Positions 49,062 through 57,828 are shown, counted from the stretch's first letter. The stretch is 64,000 nt of DNA from Streptomyces sp. BV286 (GCF_019090165.1 NZ_JAHRIB010000150.1:62001-126000); one strand, 5' to 3'. Program-made: numbers and translations. The notes: generated from the letters alone by a model not told the origin.

Positions 49062-49874
49062 TCAGCGTCCGAGCTGGCGCAGTACCGCGCGCGGGCGGTT
49101 GGTGATGATGGCGTCGACGCCCAGTCCGACACAGAGGTCGACGTCCTGCGGGTCGTTCACCGTCCACACGTGCACCTGGTGGCCTGCCCGCTTCAGGCGC
49201 TCGATGTACGCAGGGTGGTTGCGCACGATCCGCAGGGAGGGGCCCGCGATCCCGACCCCCGGCGGCAGCCGTCCGTCACGCAGCCGGGGGGAGACGAACT
49301 GCAGCAGATAGACCGTCGGCAGCGTCGGCGACGCCATACGGACGCGCTGCAGGGAGCGTGCCGAGAAGCTCATGACGCGCACCGGCGACTCGGCGGGCGA
49401 GGGTGGCGCGTCCAGGCCGAAGCGCTTCAGGAGGACCAGCAGGCGCTCCTCGACCTGACCGGCCCAGCGTGTGGGGTGCTTCGTCTCGATCGCGAGCCGT
49501 ACGGGGCGGCCGGCGTCGGCCACGAGTTCGAGCAGGCGCTCCAGGGTGAGGACGGACTGCTGCTCCCAGGAGGGGGGCCGCTGCTGTTCCCAGTCGGGTG
49601 CCTCGTCGCGGTTCTTCCAGGAGCCGAAGTCCAGGGCGGCGAGATCGGAGAGTTCCAGGGCCGATACGGCGCCACGGCCGTTGGAGGTGCGGTTGACGCG
49701 GCGGTCGTGGACGCAGACGAGATGCCCGTCCGCGGTCAGCCGGACATCGCACTCAAGGGCGTCGGCCCCGTCCTCGATCGCTTTCTCGTACGCGGCCAGG
49801 GTGTGCTCGGGGGCCTCTTCGGAGGCCCCGCGGTGGGCGACGACCTGGGTCAGGTTCTGTCGTGCGTGGGTCAC
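49062..49874 (-). CDS. glpQ: Glycerophosphodiester phosphodiesterase
   Basis: 270 residues, GDPD family TIM barrel. Catalytic and metal motifs: VVAHRGASEEAPEHTLAAY (His-Arg, Glu), ALECDVRLTADGHLVCVHDRRVNRTSNG (Glu-Asp, His), and IETKHP (Glu). No signal peptide, so cytoplasmic. It cleaves glycerophosphodiesters to glycerol-3-phosphate and an alcohol. GTG 49874 is preferred; an in-frame ATG seven codons earlier is possible. Single gene. Confidence 0.88.
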   Translation of the reverse strand: MTHARQNLTQVVAHRGASEEAPEHTLAAYEKAIEDGADALECDVRLTADGHLVCVHDRRVNRTSNGRGAVSALELSDLAALDFGSWKNRDEAPDWEQQRPPSWEQQSVLTLERLLELVADAGRPVRLAIETKHPTRWAGQVEERLLVLLKRFGLDAPPSPAESPVRVMSFSARSLQRVRMASPTLPTVYLLQFVSPRLRDGRLPPGVGIAGPSLRIVRNHPAYIERLKRAGHQVHVWTVNDPQDVDLCVGLGVDAIITNRPRAVLRQLGR

Positions 49875-49895
49875 CGCGTCATGGTGCCATCGCAA

Positions 49896-50152
49896 GTGGG
49901 TACGCGTGGGGTGGGTGGCGCGGACATGAAATGGTTTTGTCGGACCTGTCCTATATAAAGGAAGTTCCCGGAGTCACAGGTGCCGCTTATGGTGCCCTGA
50001 CGTCCCGTGGGAAAAGCTGACGGCATACAAAAGCACATGCACAGCTGAATCGTGTCGGTTCCCGAACACGCGTGAGTGAAGTCCTGAACACACGCGACCG
50101 AACGTGAGCGGATGCGACCTGAAAGAACAGCCGTGGATCGAGAGGAAGAGCT
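49896..50152 (+). promoter_or_regulatory. AT-rich promoter region of the HtrA-like protease
   Basis: An AT-rich patch (49925-49975) contains TATATAAA at about 49952 and TTGTCG before it, unlike the flanks, and probably holds the promoter. No CssR-type site could be assigned. Confidence 0.35.
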
Positions 50153-51646
50153 GTGAGCACCGAGAACGAGGGCACTGCAGTACCCCCGGCCCCGTCTGCA
50201 CCTCCCGTGCCGGTGGACACTCCCGCTGCTTCCGTGCCGCCGGAGCAGGCGGCCGCGCAGGCAGCGGGCCCCGTGGGCCCCCACGGCCCCCACCAGGGCA
50301 CGGCTCAGCCCCAGGGCTCGGCCTCTTTCCAGGAGGCGGGCTCGTACCAGGGAGGCGCGCCGACCGCCACGTTGCCCTCGGGGGCTCCCGCGCACGCCGC
50401 CCCCGCCCCGGAGGCGGGTGCCTGGCCGCCTCCTCCGCCGGCCACACCCTCGTACGGAGACGGCGGCGAGAGCGGCACGGGGGACGTGTGGGGATCCTCG
50501 TACCAGCAGCCCGCTCCCAAGCCGAAGTCCGGCGGGCGCGGCGGCCTGGTCGCCGCGGTCCTGGTGGCCGCGCTGATCGCGGGCGGCGTGGGCGGCGGCA
50601 TCGGCTACTGGGCGGCGGACCGTAACGACTCCACGGGTTCCACGACGGTTTCCGCGTCCCAGAGCGGCGGCGACCTCAAGCGCGACGCCGGCACGATCGC
50701 GAACGTGGCCGCCACGGCTCTGCCGAGCACGGTCACCATCGAGGCCGAGGGCAGCAACGGCGAGGGCGGCACGGGCACCGGCTTCGTCTTCGACAAGCAG
50801 GGCCACATCCTGACCAACAACCACGTGGTCGCCGAGGCGGTCGAGAGCGGCAAGCTGTCGGCCACCTTCTCGAACGGCAAGAAGTACGACGCCGAGGTCG
50901 TCGGCCACGCCCAGGGTTACGACGTGGCGGTCATCAAGCTGAAGAACGCGCCGAACGACCTCAAGCCGCTGCCGCTCGGCAACTCGGACAAGATCGCCGT
51001 CGGCGACTCGACGATCGCGATCGGCGCCCCGTTCGGCCTTTCGAACACGGTGACCACCGGCATCATCAGCGCCAAGAACCGCCCGGTGGCCTCCAGCGAC
51101 GGCAGTTCGCAGAGCAAGGCCTCGTACATGAGCGCCCTGCAGACCGACGCCTCGATCAACCCGGGCAACTCCGGTGGCCCGCTCCTGGACGCGCAGGGCT
51201 CGGTGATCGGCATCAACTCCGCGATCCAGTCCACGAGTGGTGGCCTGGGCGGCGCCGGCCAGTCCGGCTCCATCGGTCTGGGCTTCGCGATTCCGGTCAA
51301 CCAGGCGAAGACCGTCGCGCAGCAGCTCATCAGGACCGGCAAGCCCGTCTACCCCGTGATCGGCGCCTCGGTCTCGCTGGAGGAGGGCACGGGCGGCGCG
51401 AAGATCACGGACAAGGGCGCGAGCGACTCCGCCGCGGTCACGCCGAACGGCCCCGCGGACAAGGCCGGCCTCAAGCCCGGTGACGTCATCACCAAGCTCG
51501 ACGACCGCGTGATCGACAGCGGCCCCACCCTCATCGGCGAGATCTGGACCCACCAGCCCAACGACACCGTCAAGCTCACCTACACCCGCGACGGAAAGCA
51601 GCGCACGGCCGAGGTCACCCTGGGCCAGCGCGAGGGCGACAGCTGA
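50153..51646 (+). CDS. HtrA/DegP-like membrane-anchored serine protease (S1C) with PDZ
   Basis: 497 residues. A ~120-residue Pro/Ala/Gly-rich cytoplasmic N-terminus is followed by one membrane helix (~128-150). A trypsin-like protease domain follows with the triad His in LTNNHVV (~226), Asp in GYDVAVIKL (~260) and Ser in NPGNSGGP (~342). A PDZ domain spans ~400-490 (NGPADKAGLKPGDVI). It cuts or checks misfolded proteins outside the membrane. GTG 50153 follows GAGAGGAAGAG. A strong terminator follows, into which a decayed tRNA runs. Confidence 0.93.
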   Translation: MSTENEGTAVPPAPSAPPVPVDTPAASVPPEQAAAQAAGPVGPHGPHQGTAQPQGSASFQEAGSYQGGAPTATLPSGAPAHAAPAPEAGAWPPPPPATPSYGDGGESGTGDVWGSSYQQPAPKPKSGGRGGLVAAVLVAALIAGGVGGGIGYWAADRNDSTGSTTVSASQSGGDLKRDAGTIANVAATALPSTVTIEAEGSNGEGGTGTGFVFDKQGHILTNNHVVAEAVESGKLSATFSNGKKYDAEVVGHAQGYDVAVIKLKNAPNDLKPLPLGNSDKIAVGDSTIAIGAPFGLSNTVTTGIISAKNRPVASSDGSSQSKASYMSALQTDASINPGNSGGPLLDAQGSVIGINSAIQSTSGGLGGAGQSGSIGLGFAIPVNQAKTVAQQLIRTGKPVYPVIGASVSLEEGTGGAKITDKGASDSAAVTPNGPADKAGLKPGDVITKLDDRVIDSGPTLIGEIWTHQPNDTVKLTYTRDGKQRTAEVTLGQREGDS

Positions 51647-51660
51647 CCCGTAACTCGTGC

Positions 51661-51689
51661 CCCCGCGCCGATCTCTCAGCGGCGCGGGG
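51661..51689 (+). terminator. Terminator hairpin after the HtrA-like gene
   Basis: A perfect 10-bp stem CCCCGCGCCG/CGGCGCGGGG with a 9-base loop lies 14 bp past the stop. Its right arm touches the 5' end of the tRNA-Ser relic. Confidence 0.85.
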
Positions 51690-51771
51690 TGGGTGGCCCG
51701 AGCGGCCTGGGACCGGTCTTGAGAACGCGAGCGCGTGACTCCGTTTCCGTGGACCCGGATAGCGCCCACCC
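51688..51771 (+). pseudogene. Decayed tRNA-Ser(UGA) copy
   Basis: The 5' half closely matches the intact tRNA-Ser(UGA) at 56179: acceptor GGTGGGT, D arm GGCCCGAGCGGCCT, and anticodon loop CTTGAGA. The 3' anticodon arm (ACGCG against CCGGT) no longer pairs, and the T loop (GTGGACCCGGAT) has lost TTCAAAT. GCCCACC at 51764-51770 still pairs with the 5' acceptor. It cannot be functional. It may mark an old integration site. Confidence 0.75.
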
Positions 51772-51822
51772 CGCCCCGCCCCGCCCAGGTCATGGACATG
51801 CCGGGGGCCGCCTCGGACTGCG

Positions 51823-52053
51823 TCAGTACTGCGAGCGGGACGGCTTCCATGTCACTCCGTACTCCTTGGACAGGAGGCGGGAGGCGGCGCCCGCCCGGGT
51901 TCGCGCGAAGGAGCCGGCCATCCTCGGCAGGGCGAACTCCTGGACGTACATCGCCTCATTCATGAGGACGGACAGCAGGCCGCCGCGCCGCGGGATCCGC
52001 TGCCGCTCACCGTGGGACTTCCACTCCGTACCCGCGTCCGCGGCGGTCAGGTG
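51823..52053 (-). pseudogene. Probable gene remnant
   Basis: An open minus-strand frame of about 76 codons has consistent G/C third positions and ends at TGA 51823-51825. It includes MNEAMYVQEFALPRMAGSF from ATG 51963. No start lies in the first 30 codons (upstream end is a TGA at 52054), and no ribosome site precedes 51963. It looks like the 3' end of a gene lost by deletion. No family is recognised. Confidence 0.35.
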
Positions 52054-52555
52054 TCAGTCACACGCCGCGCCTGGAGTACCTGGAGGTGCGGCCCCTTTCG
52101 AGCGGTCCCCAGGACCTCCGCCTGCTTCCGAATCTCCGCCTGAGCCCGACTCAGAACCAGCGTCACCGTATTTGACGCCAGTTGGGCGAAATGTGCCCCG
52201 GCGGTCCGCCAAAACTGTTCCGCGGGCGACCGGTCGGTGCGCGCCGACCAGGGGCGGCTGCGGTCGGCCGTTGGGACGGCAGGGCCGAGACAGCGCCGCC
52301 ACCGGGGTTTCTGTGCCCCGCGAAGCGGGGACTCGGCCCCCGCGCCGCGAGGAAGCGGAGGCGGGTGGACGCGCCGGTCATGGAGGGGGGCGACGCGCAC
52401 AGTGATGTGGCGTGACTGCCGACGGCAGGCGACGGGACCGCGGGACGGATGAAGTGGGCGGCGAGGAACGCCGTTCGGCGTGCCGGACGCGGTGCCGTCG
52501 ATAGGGCAAGATCGAGTGAAGCCTTTGTGGGTGTGCCTGCGGGGAGGTGAGAACG
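52054..52555. other. Gene-poor scar
   Basis: About 500 bp without a supported gene. Overlapping GC-rich ORFs on both strands lack start signals and normal codon bias. The GGGGAGG ribosome site of the next gene lies at its right end (52541-52547). Confidence 0.4.
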
Positions 52556-53323
52556 GTGCCCAATGACGACGAGCTCAGCAGCGAAGACGCTGAGCAGGAG
52601 ACCCTTGTCCGGCGGGCCCGGATCGCCCGCGAGCTCATCGACAGCGTGCGAGGGCTGTCACCCGCCGACGTGCCCGACGCGCTGTGCCGTGCCTGTATGA
52701 CGCTCCTGCCGGATGTCTCGGGGCTGTCGGTGTTCGTCCAGGGCAAGGACGTGGACACGGGGGTCGTGCTCTGTGCGAGCGACCGCGTGGCCGCGCGGCT
52801 CGCGGAGATCCAGTACACCCTCGGTGAGGGTCCGTGCATGGAGGCGGTCCGGTTGCGGGCCCCGGTGTTCGCGACGGATCTGACCCGCGCCCCGGATGCC
52901 CGCCGCTGGCCACTGTTCTCCGTTCAGGCGGCCAAGGCCGGCGCGGAGGCCGCCTTCTCCATTCCGTTGGCGGGCAGCGTCGGACAGCCACTGGGCACCC
53001 TTGACCTGTACCGGGACACCGCGGGCTCGCTGAGTAGTGATCATGTGCGCACGTCTCTGCTGGTCGCCGATGCCGTCACGCTGGCCGTGACAGCCCTTGA
53101 TCACACTTCTATGGGCCCGGAAGGAGTCGTAACGTGGCTTGAGGGGGTGGAGTCCGACCGGGAGGAGATCCACCAGGCCACTGGAATGATCATGGTGCAA
53201 CTGGGAGTGACTGCCGCGGAGGCCGTCCTGCGTCTCCGTGCCCGGGCCTTCGCGCAGAGCCGCACCTCTACCGAGATCGCGCGGGCCGTCATCGACCGCA
53301 CCACGGACATGCGTCTTGACTGA
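52556..53323 (+). CDS. GAF-ANTAR protein (putative RNA-binding antiterminator), copy 1
   Basis: 255 residues. Coiled N-terminus (~10-40), GAF domain (~45-185; LGEGPCMEAVRLRAPVFATDL core), C-terminal ANTAR domain (~190-250; REEIHQATGMIMVQLGVTAAEAVLRLR). ANTAR binds tandem hexanucleotide RNA hairpins and stops transcription termination. GAF would sense a ligand or redox state. GTG 52556 follows GGGGAGG. The second GAF-ANTAR gene begins 42 bp later, probably co-transcribed. Confidence 0.87.
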   Translation: MPNDDELSSEDAEQETLVRRARIARELIDSVRGLSPADVPDALCRACMTLLPDVSGLSVFVQGKDVDTGVVLCASDRVAARLAEIQYTLGEGPCMEAVRLRAPVFATDLTRAPDARRWPLFSVQAAKAGAEAAFSIPLAGSVGQPLGTLDLYRDTAGSLSSDHVRTSLLVADAVTLAVTALDHTSMGPEGVVTWLEGVESDREEIHQATGMIMVQLGVTAAEAVLRLRARAFAQSRTSTEIARAVIDRTTDMRLD

Positions 53324-53365
53324 ACCACAAGCAGTACGTGCGACGACACCGCCGGGGAGGCGAGC

Positions 53366-54103
53366 ATGAACCGCGAGCGACAGCTGGCGAAGGCGTTCGT
53401 CGACCTGGCGGACACCTATGCGTCCGAGTTCGATCCACTGCACCTTTTCAACCGCCTGGTGCACACCTGCGCAGAACTACTGGAGGTGGATGCGGCGGCG
53501 GTGATGATCGCTGACGCGCGGGGCAGTCTGAAGACGTTGGCCGCCACCAATGAAGAGGCCGCTTTCGTCGAGTTGCTTCAGACGCAGACGGGCAGCGGCC
53601 CCTGCATGGACTGTTACCGCACCGGTGAGGCCCGCAGCGTCCCCGAGATCACCGCCGAGCGTGAACGCTGGCCGAGACTGGTCACCGCCATGACCGACGC
53701 CGGATACCGGTCCCTGCAGACCGTTCCGGTCCGCCTCCATGAACGCCCTCTGGGCGGCCTCACCCTGTTGAACACCCGTGCCGGTGCCATGCCCAACGAC
53801 GACGCCCACCTCGCACAGGCGTTGGCGGACTCCGCCGCGCTGGCCCTGATGCACTGGTCCACCGAACCGGCCCGAAGCGACGACGTCATCACCCGTGTGC
53901 AGAGCGCCATCGCAGTCAAGGCCGTCCTGGAGATCGCCAAGGGCATGATCGCCGAGTACGCGGGCGGGACGATCGCCGAGGCCGGGCAGCTCCTGTCCGA
54001 CTACGCGAGCCGCCACCGGGTCAGTCTCGCCGAAACCGTCCACGCCCTGGTCAGCCGCACCATGGACCCGACCGTCATCCTCAACGCGCGGGAGCTCAAC
54101 TGA
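53366..54103 (+). CDS. GAF-ANTAR protein, copy 2
   Basis: 245 residues. GAF domain (~20-165; QTGSGPCMDCYRTGEARSVPEI core) and ANTAR domain (~175-235; VLEIAKGMIAEYAGGTIAEAGQLLSDYA-type helices). Cys in GPCMDC could take part in ligand or redox sensing. It has the same domain order as the gene just upstream; the two probably arose by duplication or act as a heteromer. GGGGAGG lies before ATG 53366. Next comes a 288-bp gap with a tandem repeat, then the PP2C-ANTAR gene. Confidence 0.87.
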   Translation: MNRERQLAKAFVDLADTYASEFDPLHLFNRLVHTCAELLEVDAAAVMIADARGSLKTLAATNEEAAFVELLQTQTGSGPCMDCYRTGEARSVPEITAERERWPRLVTAMTDAGYRSLQTVPVRLHERPLGGLTLLNTRAGAMPNDDAHLAQALADSAALALMHWSTEPARSDDVITRVQSAIAVKAVLEIAKGMIAEYAGGTIAEAGQLLSDYASRHRVSLAETVHALVSRTMDPTVILNARELN

Positions 54104-54270
54104 GCTCGTGCGGGAGCTCGACCGGGCAGCGGCGCGACGGCGCGAACGCCACGCCGTGGACGGGTGAGCCGGCTTGTGGACTCCGTCCGGGGCCCGGCAT
54201 TGAGCATCCTGGCGGCCAACCCGGGGGAACCTGAAATCAGGCCCTCCGAACCGTGTACGTCCTGTCGCAA

Positions 54271-54309
54271 GCCGTGAACGAAGCCGTGAACGAAGCCGTG
54301 AACGAAGCC
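54271..54309. repeat. 12-bp tandem repeat (3.25 copies)
   Basis: GCCGTGAACGAA is repeated exactly at 54271, 54283 and 54295, with GCC following. It lies 82 bp before the PP2C-ANTAR gene. Twelve-base phasing places copies on nearly one face of DNA (about 10.5 bp per turn). It could be an operator array. The rest of the 54104-54391 gap shows nothing clear. Confidence 0.8.
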
Positions 54310-54391
54310 ACGCATGCACGCCGAGCGTGCGTCGCGTGTGAGACCTGTCGAAGGGGGTCAGAAGTAGAGTCTGCAACCTGGGGAGGCTGAC

Positions 54392-55963
54392 GTGTTGCGT
54401 GATCGGATCGGACTGGCCGAGGCGCTGGCAGCGGCTGAGGACGCCGCGCCGGTGGACTCCCTCGACGTCGTGGCACGCAATCTGCGTGACCGGTTCGGTG
54501 CGCGGTACGTGTCGTTCCTGTTCGTCGATGTCGTCGGCCGCCGTCTGCTGCGGGTCAGCGAGAACGGGGCCACAGAGCACGGGCGTCGCGCCGAACAGGT
54601 TTCTCTAGCGGGCAGCAGTGTCTACGACGAGGTCCTGCACACGCAGAAGCTGGTGCGGGCTGCGGAGGGTGAGCAGGGACTTCGGATACTGGCCCCTGTC
54701 ACGAACCGCGGCGACGCCATCGGGGTTCTGGAGCTGTTCCTCACCCAGGTCACCGAGGAGGTGCTGGAGCAGGTCGAGGAGGCCGCGCACGCGCTGGCGT
54801 ACATCATCGTCACCGACCGCCGCTTCACCGACCTCTACCACTGGGGCAACCGGACGACCACGGTCAGCCTGGCGGCGGAGATCCAGCGCCAACTCCTGCC
54901 TTCGGCCGCCGCCTGCGAAGCCCCTGAGTTCGATCTCGCCGGCGCCCTGGTCCCGGCCTCCGACATCGCCGGTGACACCTATGACTACTCCCTCGACCAG
55001 GACACGCTGCACCTGTCGGTCACCGATGCCATGGGCCACGATGTCGACGCCTCGCTGATGGCGACCCTCCTGGTCAACGCCTCCCGGGGTGCCCGCCGCG
55101 CCGGAAGCGACCTGGCCGAACAGGCCCGCCAGACCCACCAGGCGCTCCTCGACCACGGCCGGCGCACCTTCGCGACCGGCCAGCTGGTGCGCATCGCCCT
55201 GGACGGGACCGGCGCCCAGCTCGTCAATGCCGGCCACCCCTGGCCCCTGCGGCTGCGCGACGGCAGGGTCGAGGAGCTGTGCCTGGCCGTGAACCTGCCC
55301 TTCGGGGTCGTCGGGCAGGGTCCGTACCAGGTGCAGGATCTCGACCTGCGTCCCGGCGACCGCCTCGTGCTCTTCACCGACGGCATGCAGGAACGCGAAG
55401 CGGAGACCGTCGACCTGCCCGGCCTCATGCGTGACACCGCCGCCGAACACCCGCGCGAGGTCGTGCGCACCCTGATTGCGGCGGTGGCCCACGCGTACCA
55501 CGGTGGGCAGCCGAGGGACGACGCCACCGTCCTGTGCCTGGACTGGCGCGGCCCCCAAGGGCTCTCGCGTCCTGTGCGGTCTTCGCGTCGCTCGAAGGGG
55601 CGTCTCGCTGTACCAATTCCGGGCACGCACAGTGGAGGATCCACCGAGCCGGACCGAACGCGTGACGCCGCAATGGCCGGTCTTGAACAGCAGAACGATG
55701 AACTGCGGCATGCGGTCGATTCCCACGCGACGGTCGACCGGGCCATCGGCGTTCTCGTCGCCGTTCACGGCATTCCGGCGGCAGCCGGCTTTGACGTGCT
55801 GCGCGAAATCTCTCAGCACACCAACATCAAACTGCACTTGATCGCGGAAGCGCTGATTGCTTGGGCGTTGGGCGAGCCACTGCCGGAGTCGGTGCGCAAG
55901 GAGCTGGACGCATCGGTACAGCGGCGCTCACCTGGAGACGCACCAGGCGGCCGGCCCGGCTGA
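54392..55963 (+). CDS. GAF-PP2C(SpoIIE) phosphatase with C-terminal ANTAR-like domain
   Basis: 523 residues. GAF-like domain (~20-150), SpoIIE-type PP2C phosphatase (~165-395) with DIAGDTYDYSL, DAMGHDVDASLMA, NAGHPWPL and LFTDGMQERE metal motifs (all Asp present), a basic linker, and a C-terminal ~75-residue ANTAR-like helical domain (AVDSHATVDRAIGVLVAVHG). The last helix pair is followed by WALGEPLPESVRKEL. A phosphatase joined to an RNA-binding antiterminator domain is an uncommon layout. GTG 54392 follows GGGGAGG. With the two GAF-ANTAR genes it forms a three-gene signalling island between two tRNA-Ser copies. Confidence 0.85.
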   Translation: MLRDRIGLAEALAAAEDAAPVDSLDVVARNLRDRFGARYVSFLFVDVVGRRLLRVSENGATEHGRRAEQVSLAGSSVYDEVLHTQKLVRAAEGEQGLRILAPVTNRGDAIGVLELFLTQVTEEVLEQVEEAAHALAYIIVTDRRFTDLYHWGNRTTTVSLAAEIQRQLLPSAAACEAPEFDLAGALVPASDIAGDTYDYSLDQDTLHLSVTDAMGHDVDASLMATLLVNASRGARRAGSDLAEQARQTHQALLDHGRRTFATGQLVRIALDGTGAQLVNAGHPWPLRLRDGRVEELCLAVNLPFGVVGQGPYQVQDLDLRPGDRLVLFTDGMQEREAETVDLPGLMRDTAAEHPREVVRTLIAAVAHAYHGGQPRDDATVLCLDWRGPQGLSRPVRSSRRSKGRLAVPIPGTHSGGSTEPDRTRDAAMAGLEQQNDELRHAVDSHATVDRAIGVLVAVHGIPAAAGFDVLREISQHTNIKLHLIAEALIAWALGEPLPESVRKELDASVQRRSPGDAPGGRPG

Positions 55964-56178
55964 GGGCGGCCAAGAGCTCTCATCCGAGTACATGGGCCCT
56001 GCGTACATGCGCCGCAGCGGTGCGCTTCCGGGCACCGCCGCGGGCTGAGCATCGGACGTTGATCAGAGCGGTGGCGCTGGTGAGCGGCCCCCCGGTGGCC
56101 CCCGTGTGGCCCACGCCCCCGAGCAGCGCCCGCGCCCGGTACGCTGTACCCGCTCCACCCCAGGTGGGCCGGGGCGTA

Positions 56179-56265
56179 GGTGGGTTGCCCGAGCGGCCTA
56201 AGGGAACGGTCTTGAAAACCGTCGTCGCAGCGATGTGACCGTGGGTTCAAATCCCACACCCACCG
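56179..56265 (+). tRNA. tRNA-Ser (anticodon UGA); integration site
   Basis: 87 bases: acceptor GGTGGGT/ACCCACC, D arm GCCCGAGCGGCCTAAGGG, anticodon stem ACGGT/ACCGT with TGA at 56213-56215 in CTTGAAA, a long variable arm, and T arm GTGGGTTCAAATCCCAC. G follows as discriminator base; CCA is not encoded. It decodes UCA and other UCN. The integrase gene of the mobile element ends 150 bp downstream, so its 3' half is the likely attL. Confidence 0.95.
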
Positions 56266-56289
56266 CGCAGGTCAGAAGCGTGCAGGTCA

Positions 56290-56322
56290 GAAGGGGTGCC
56301 TCTCACTGAGAGGCACTCCTTC
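56290..56322. terminator. Bidirectional terminator between tRNA-Ser and integrase
   Basis: A near-perfect 16-bp stem (GAAGGGGTGCCTCTCA with TGAGAGGCACTCCTTC) lies between the plus-strand tRNA and the minus-strand integrase. A short repeat GCAGGTCAGAAG occurs before it at about 56267 and 56283. Confidence 0.75.
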
Positions 56323-56418
56323 TCTGTTCAGCCTGTCTCACCCTGAGTCGGGTTGTCCCACCCTTGACCAGTGCGTGCGGCCAACCTGTGGCCAAACGGC
56401 AGGTGCCATATGGCCTGG

Positions 56419-57810
56419 TCAGGCACCCTCGGCCAGCGCGGCATCAATCATCTGGTTCGACACCGTCTGTTGGCCGCGAAGGATCTTCGCGTAGAAGCGC
56501 CACAGCACCGCCGGACTGTGACCGGCACGCCGCGCGACTTCCACCGGATCGACGCCCGCTTTGATCCACAGCGAGACCCCGGCGTGCCGGAGCGAGTACG
56601 GGACGTCTGCGAGGGGGGTGGCCGCTTCCTCGGGTGTGAGGGCAGCCTTTCGGGCCTGTTGCCACAGGTCGGTGTACTCGTTGGACCCGATACGACCACC
56701 ACGGGGTGCACGGAAGAGCCGACCATCCGCCGCCGTACCGAACCGCTCCAAGTGAGCGCGGAGCATCGCGACCAGCGTGGGCGGGATCGGCACGGGACGC
56801 GTGGCCTTACGAGCCCGCCGCTTCAACCCTCGTTCGTCGAACGAGCGGCCATCGTCGGTCCACCCCTTGCCGACCTCTGGTCGGCTCTGTGTGAGTACCA
56901 GCTCCCCCCAACCCTCAGCAGGGAGCTTGCAGTTCCGCCGCATGAGCGAAGCCACTTCGGAGGGGCGCATCGCGGCGTAGTAGAGGCAGCCAAAGAACGC
57001 GTGCAGATGTGGGCCGCGCACGTCGGCATCCCGTACAGCGTCGATCAGCCGTCGCGTCTGCTGTGGGTCCGGCACGTACTGAAAGTCCACCTCATCCGTG
57101 GTGTCCGGCGCTGCCCAGTCGATTCGTCCCAAGGGGTTCGCAGGAAGTACCTCCCGCTCGACCGCGTACCGCATGGCGTTGCTGAAGACCATGCGCTTAC
57201 GCCTCATGGTGTTGTCCGCCGCACGCTTCCCGTCCAGCCGCTTGGACAGAGCAGTCAGGGCACGGCGGATGTTGTCCGACTCGGCAACCTCGATCACCTT
57301 GAGCGAGGCGCCGGCCACCCAGTCCAGGGCACTGCGGATCTCGTGCGGAACGTCGTGATCGGCATCCTTAAGTGCCTGATGTTCCCCGTTGTCCCCGAGA
57401 GCGACTCTGAACGCCCATCCCTGGAGAGCGCGGCGCAGGACGGCTGAGTCCGGTGCCCCGCGGGAGGTGGAGACGAGCGCGACCGTCAGAGCAGTCAGAG
57501 CTTCGGCGATGCCAGCACGATGCTTGGCGGACGCGTTGGGCCACTTCATGAGCGCGTACGCACAGGCGTGTTCGTACCAGGTCGGAGACGTCGCCTCCCG
57601 GAGCTCCGAAACGGGAAGCCCCGTAGCGACGTCGAACGCTTCACCAGCGCCAACCGCGGTGACGAGTTTCGAACGGCGGGCGTCCGCGAGGGTCTTGGTA
57701 GCAAAGGGCTCTTGGCAGACCTTGCCCGCCACGGTCCAACGCACCTGGAAGGGCGCTGACTTGCTGTCGCGGCGGCGGATACCCCAGATCCGCACGTTGT
57801 GGCTCTTCAT
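56419..57810 (-). CDS. int: Tyrosine recombinase (integrase) of the element
   Basis: 463 residues. The N-terminal ~60 residues are an arm-binding domain (RIWGIRRRDSKSAPFQVRW), then a core-binding helical part, and the catalytic domain (~240-460). Catalytic residues are in order: Arg in YYAAMRPSE (~285), RH in YSLRHAGVS (408/409), His in RRAGHSPAV (431) and Tyr in WRFYAKIL (440). It joins attP to the 3' end of tRNA-Ser(UGA). It lies next to the tRNA, as expected. GAGGT precedes ATG 57810. A hairpin between xis and int may limit its expression. Confidence 0.95.
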   Translation of the reverse strand: MKSHNVRIWGIRRRDSKSAPFQVRWTVAGKVCQEPFATKTLADARRSKLVTAVGAGEAFDVATGLPVSELREATSPTWYEHACAYALMKWPNASAKHRAGIAEALTALTVALVSTSRGAPDSAVLRRALQGWAFRVALGDNGEHQALKDADHDVPHEIRSALDWVAGASLKVIEVAESDNIRRALTALSKRLDGKRAADNTMRRKRMVFSNAMRYAVEREVLPANPLGRIDWAAPDTTDEVDFQYVPDPQQTRRLIDAVRDADVRGPHLHAFFGCLYYAAMRPSEVASLMRRNCKLPAEGWGELVLTQSRPEVGKGWTDDGRSFDERGLKRRARKATRPVPIPPTLVAMLRAHLERFGTAADGRLFRAPRGGRIGSNEYTDLWQQARKAALTPEEAATPLADVPYSLRHAGVSLWIKAGVDPVEVARRAGHSPAVLWRFYAKILRGQQTVSNQMIDAALAEGA

Positions 57811-57828
57811 TGATCACCTCATGACGGA

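Noticed and set aside
51688..51771. Possible functional second tRNA-Ser(UGA).
   Set aside because: The anticodon stem does not pair and the T loop lacks TTC; it is a pseudogene.
51689..52405. 238-codon plus-strand ORF across the tRNA relic.
   Set aside because: It overlaps the terminator and pseudo-tRNA, and its product is low-complexity Arg/Pro. The opposite strand has better coding bias for part of it.
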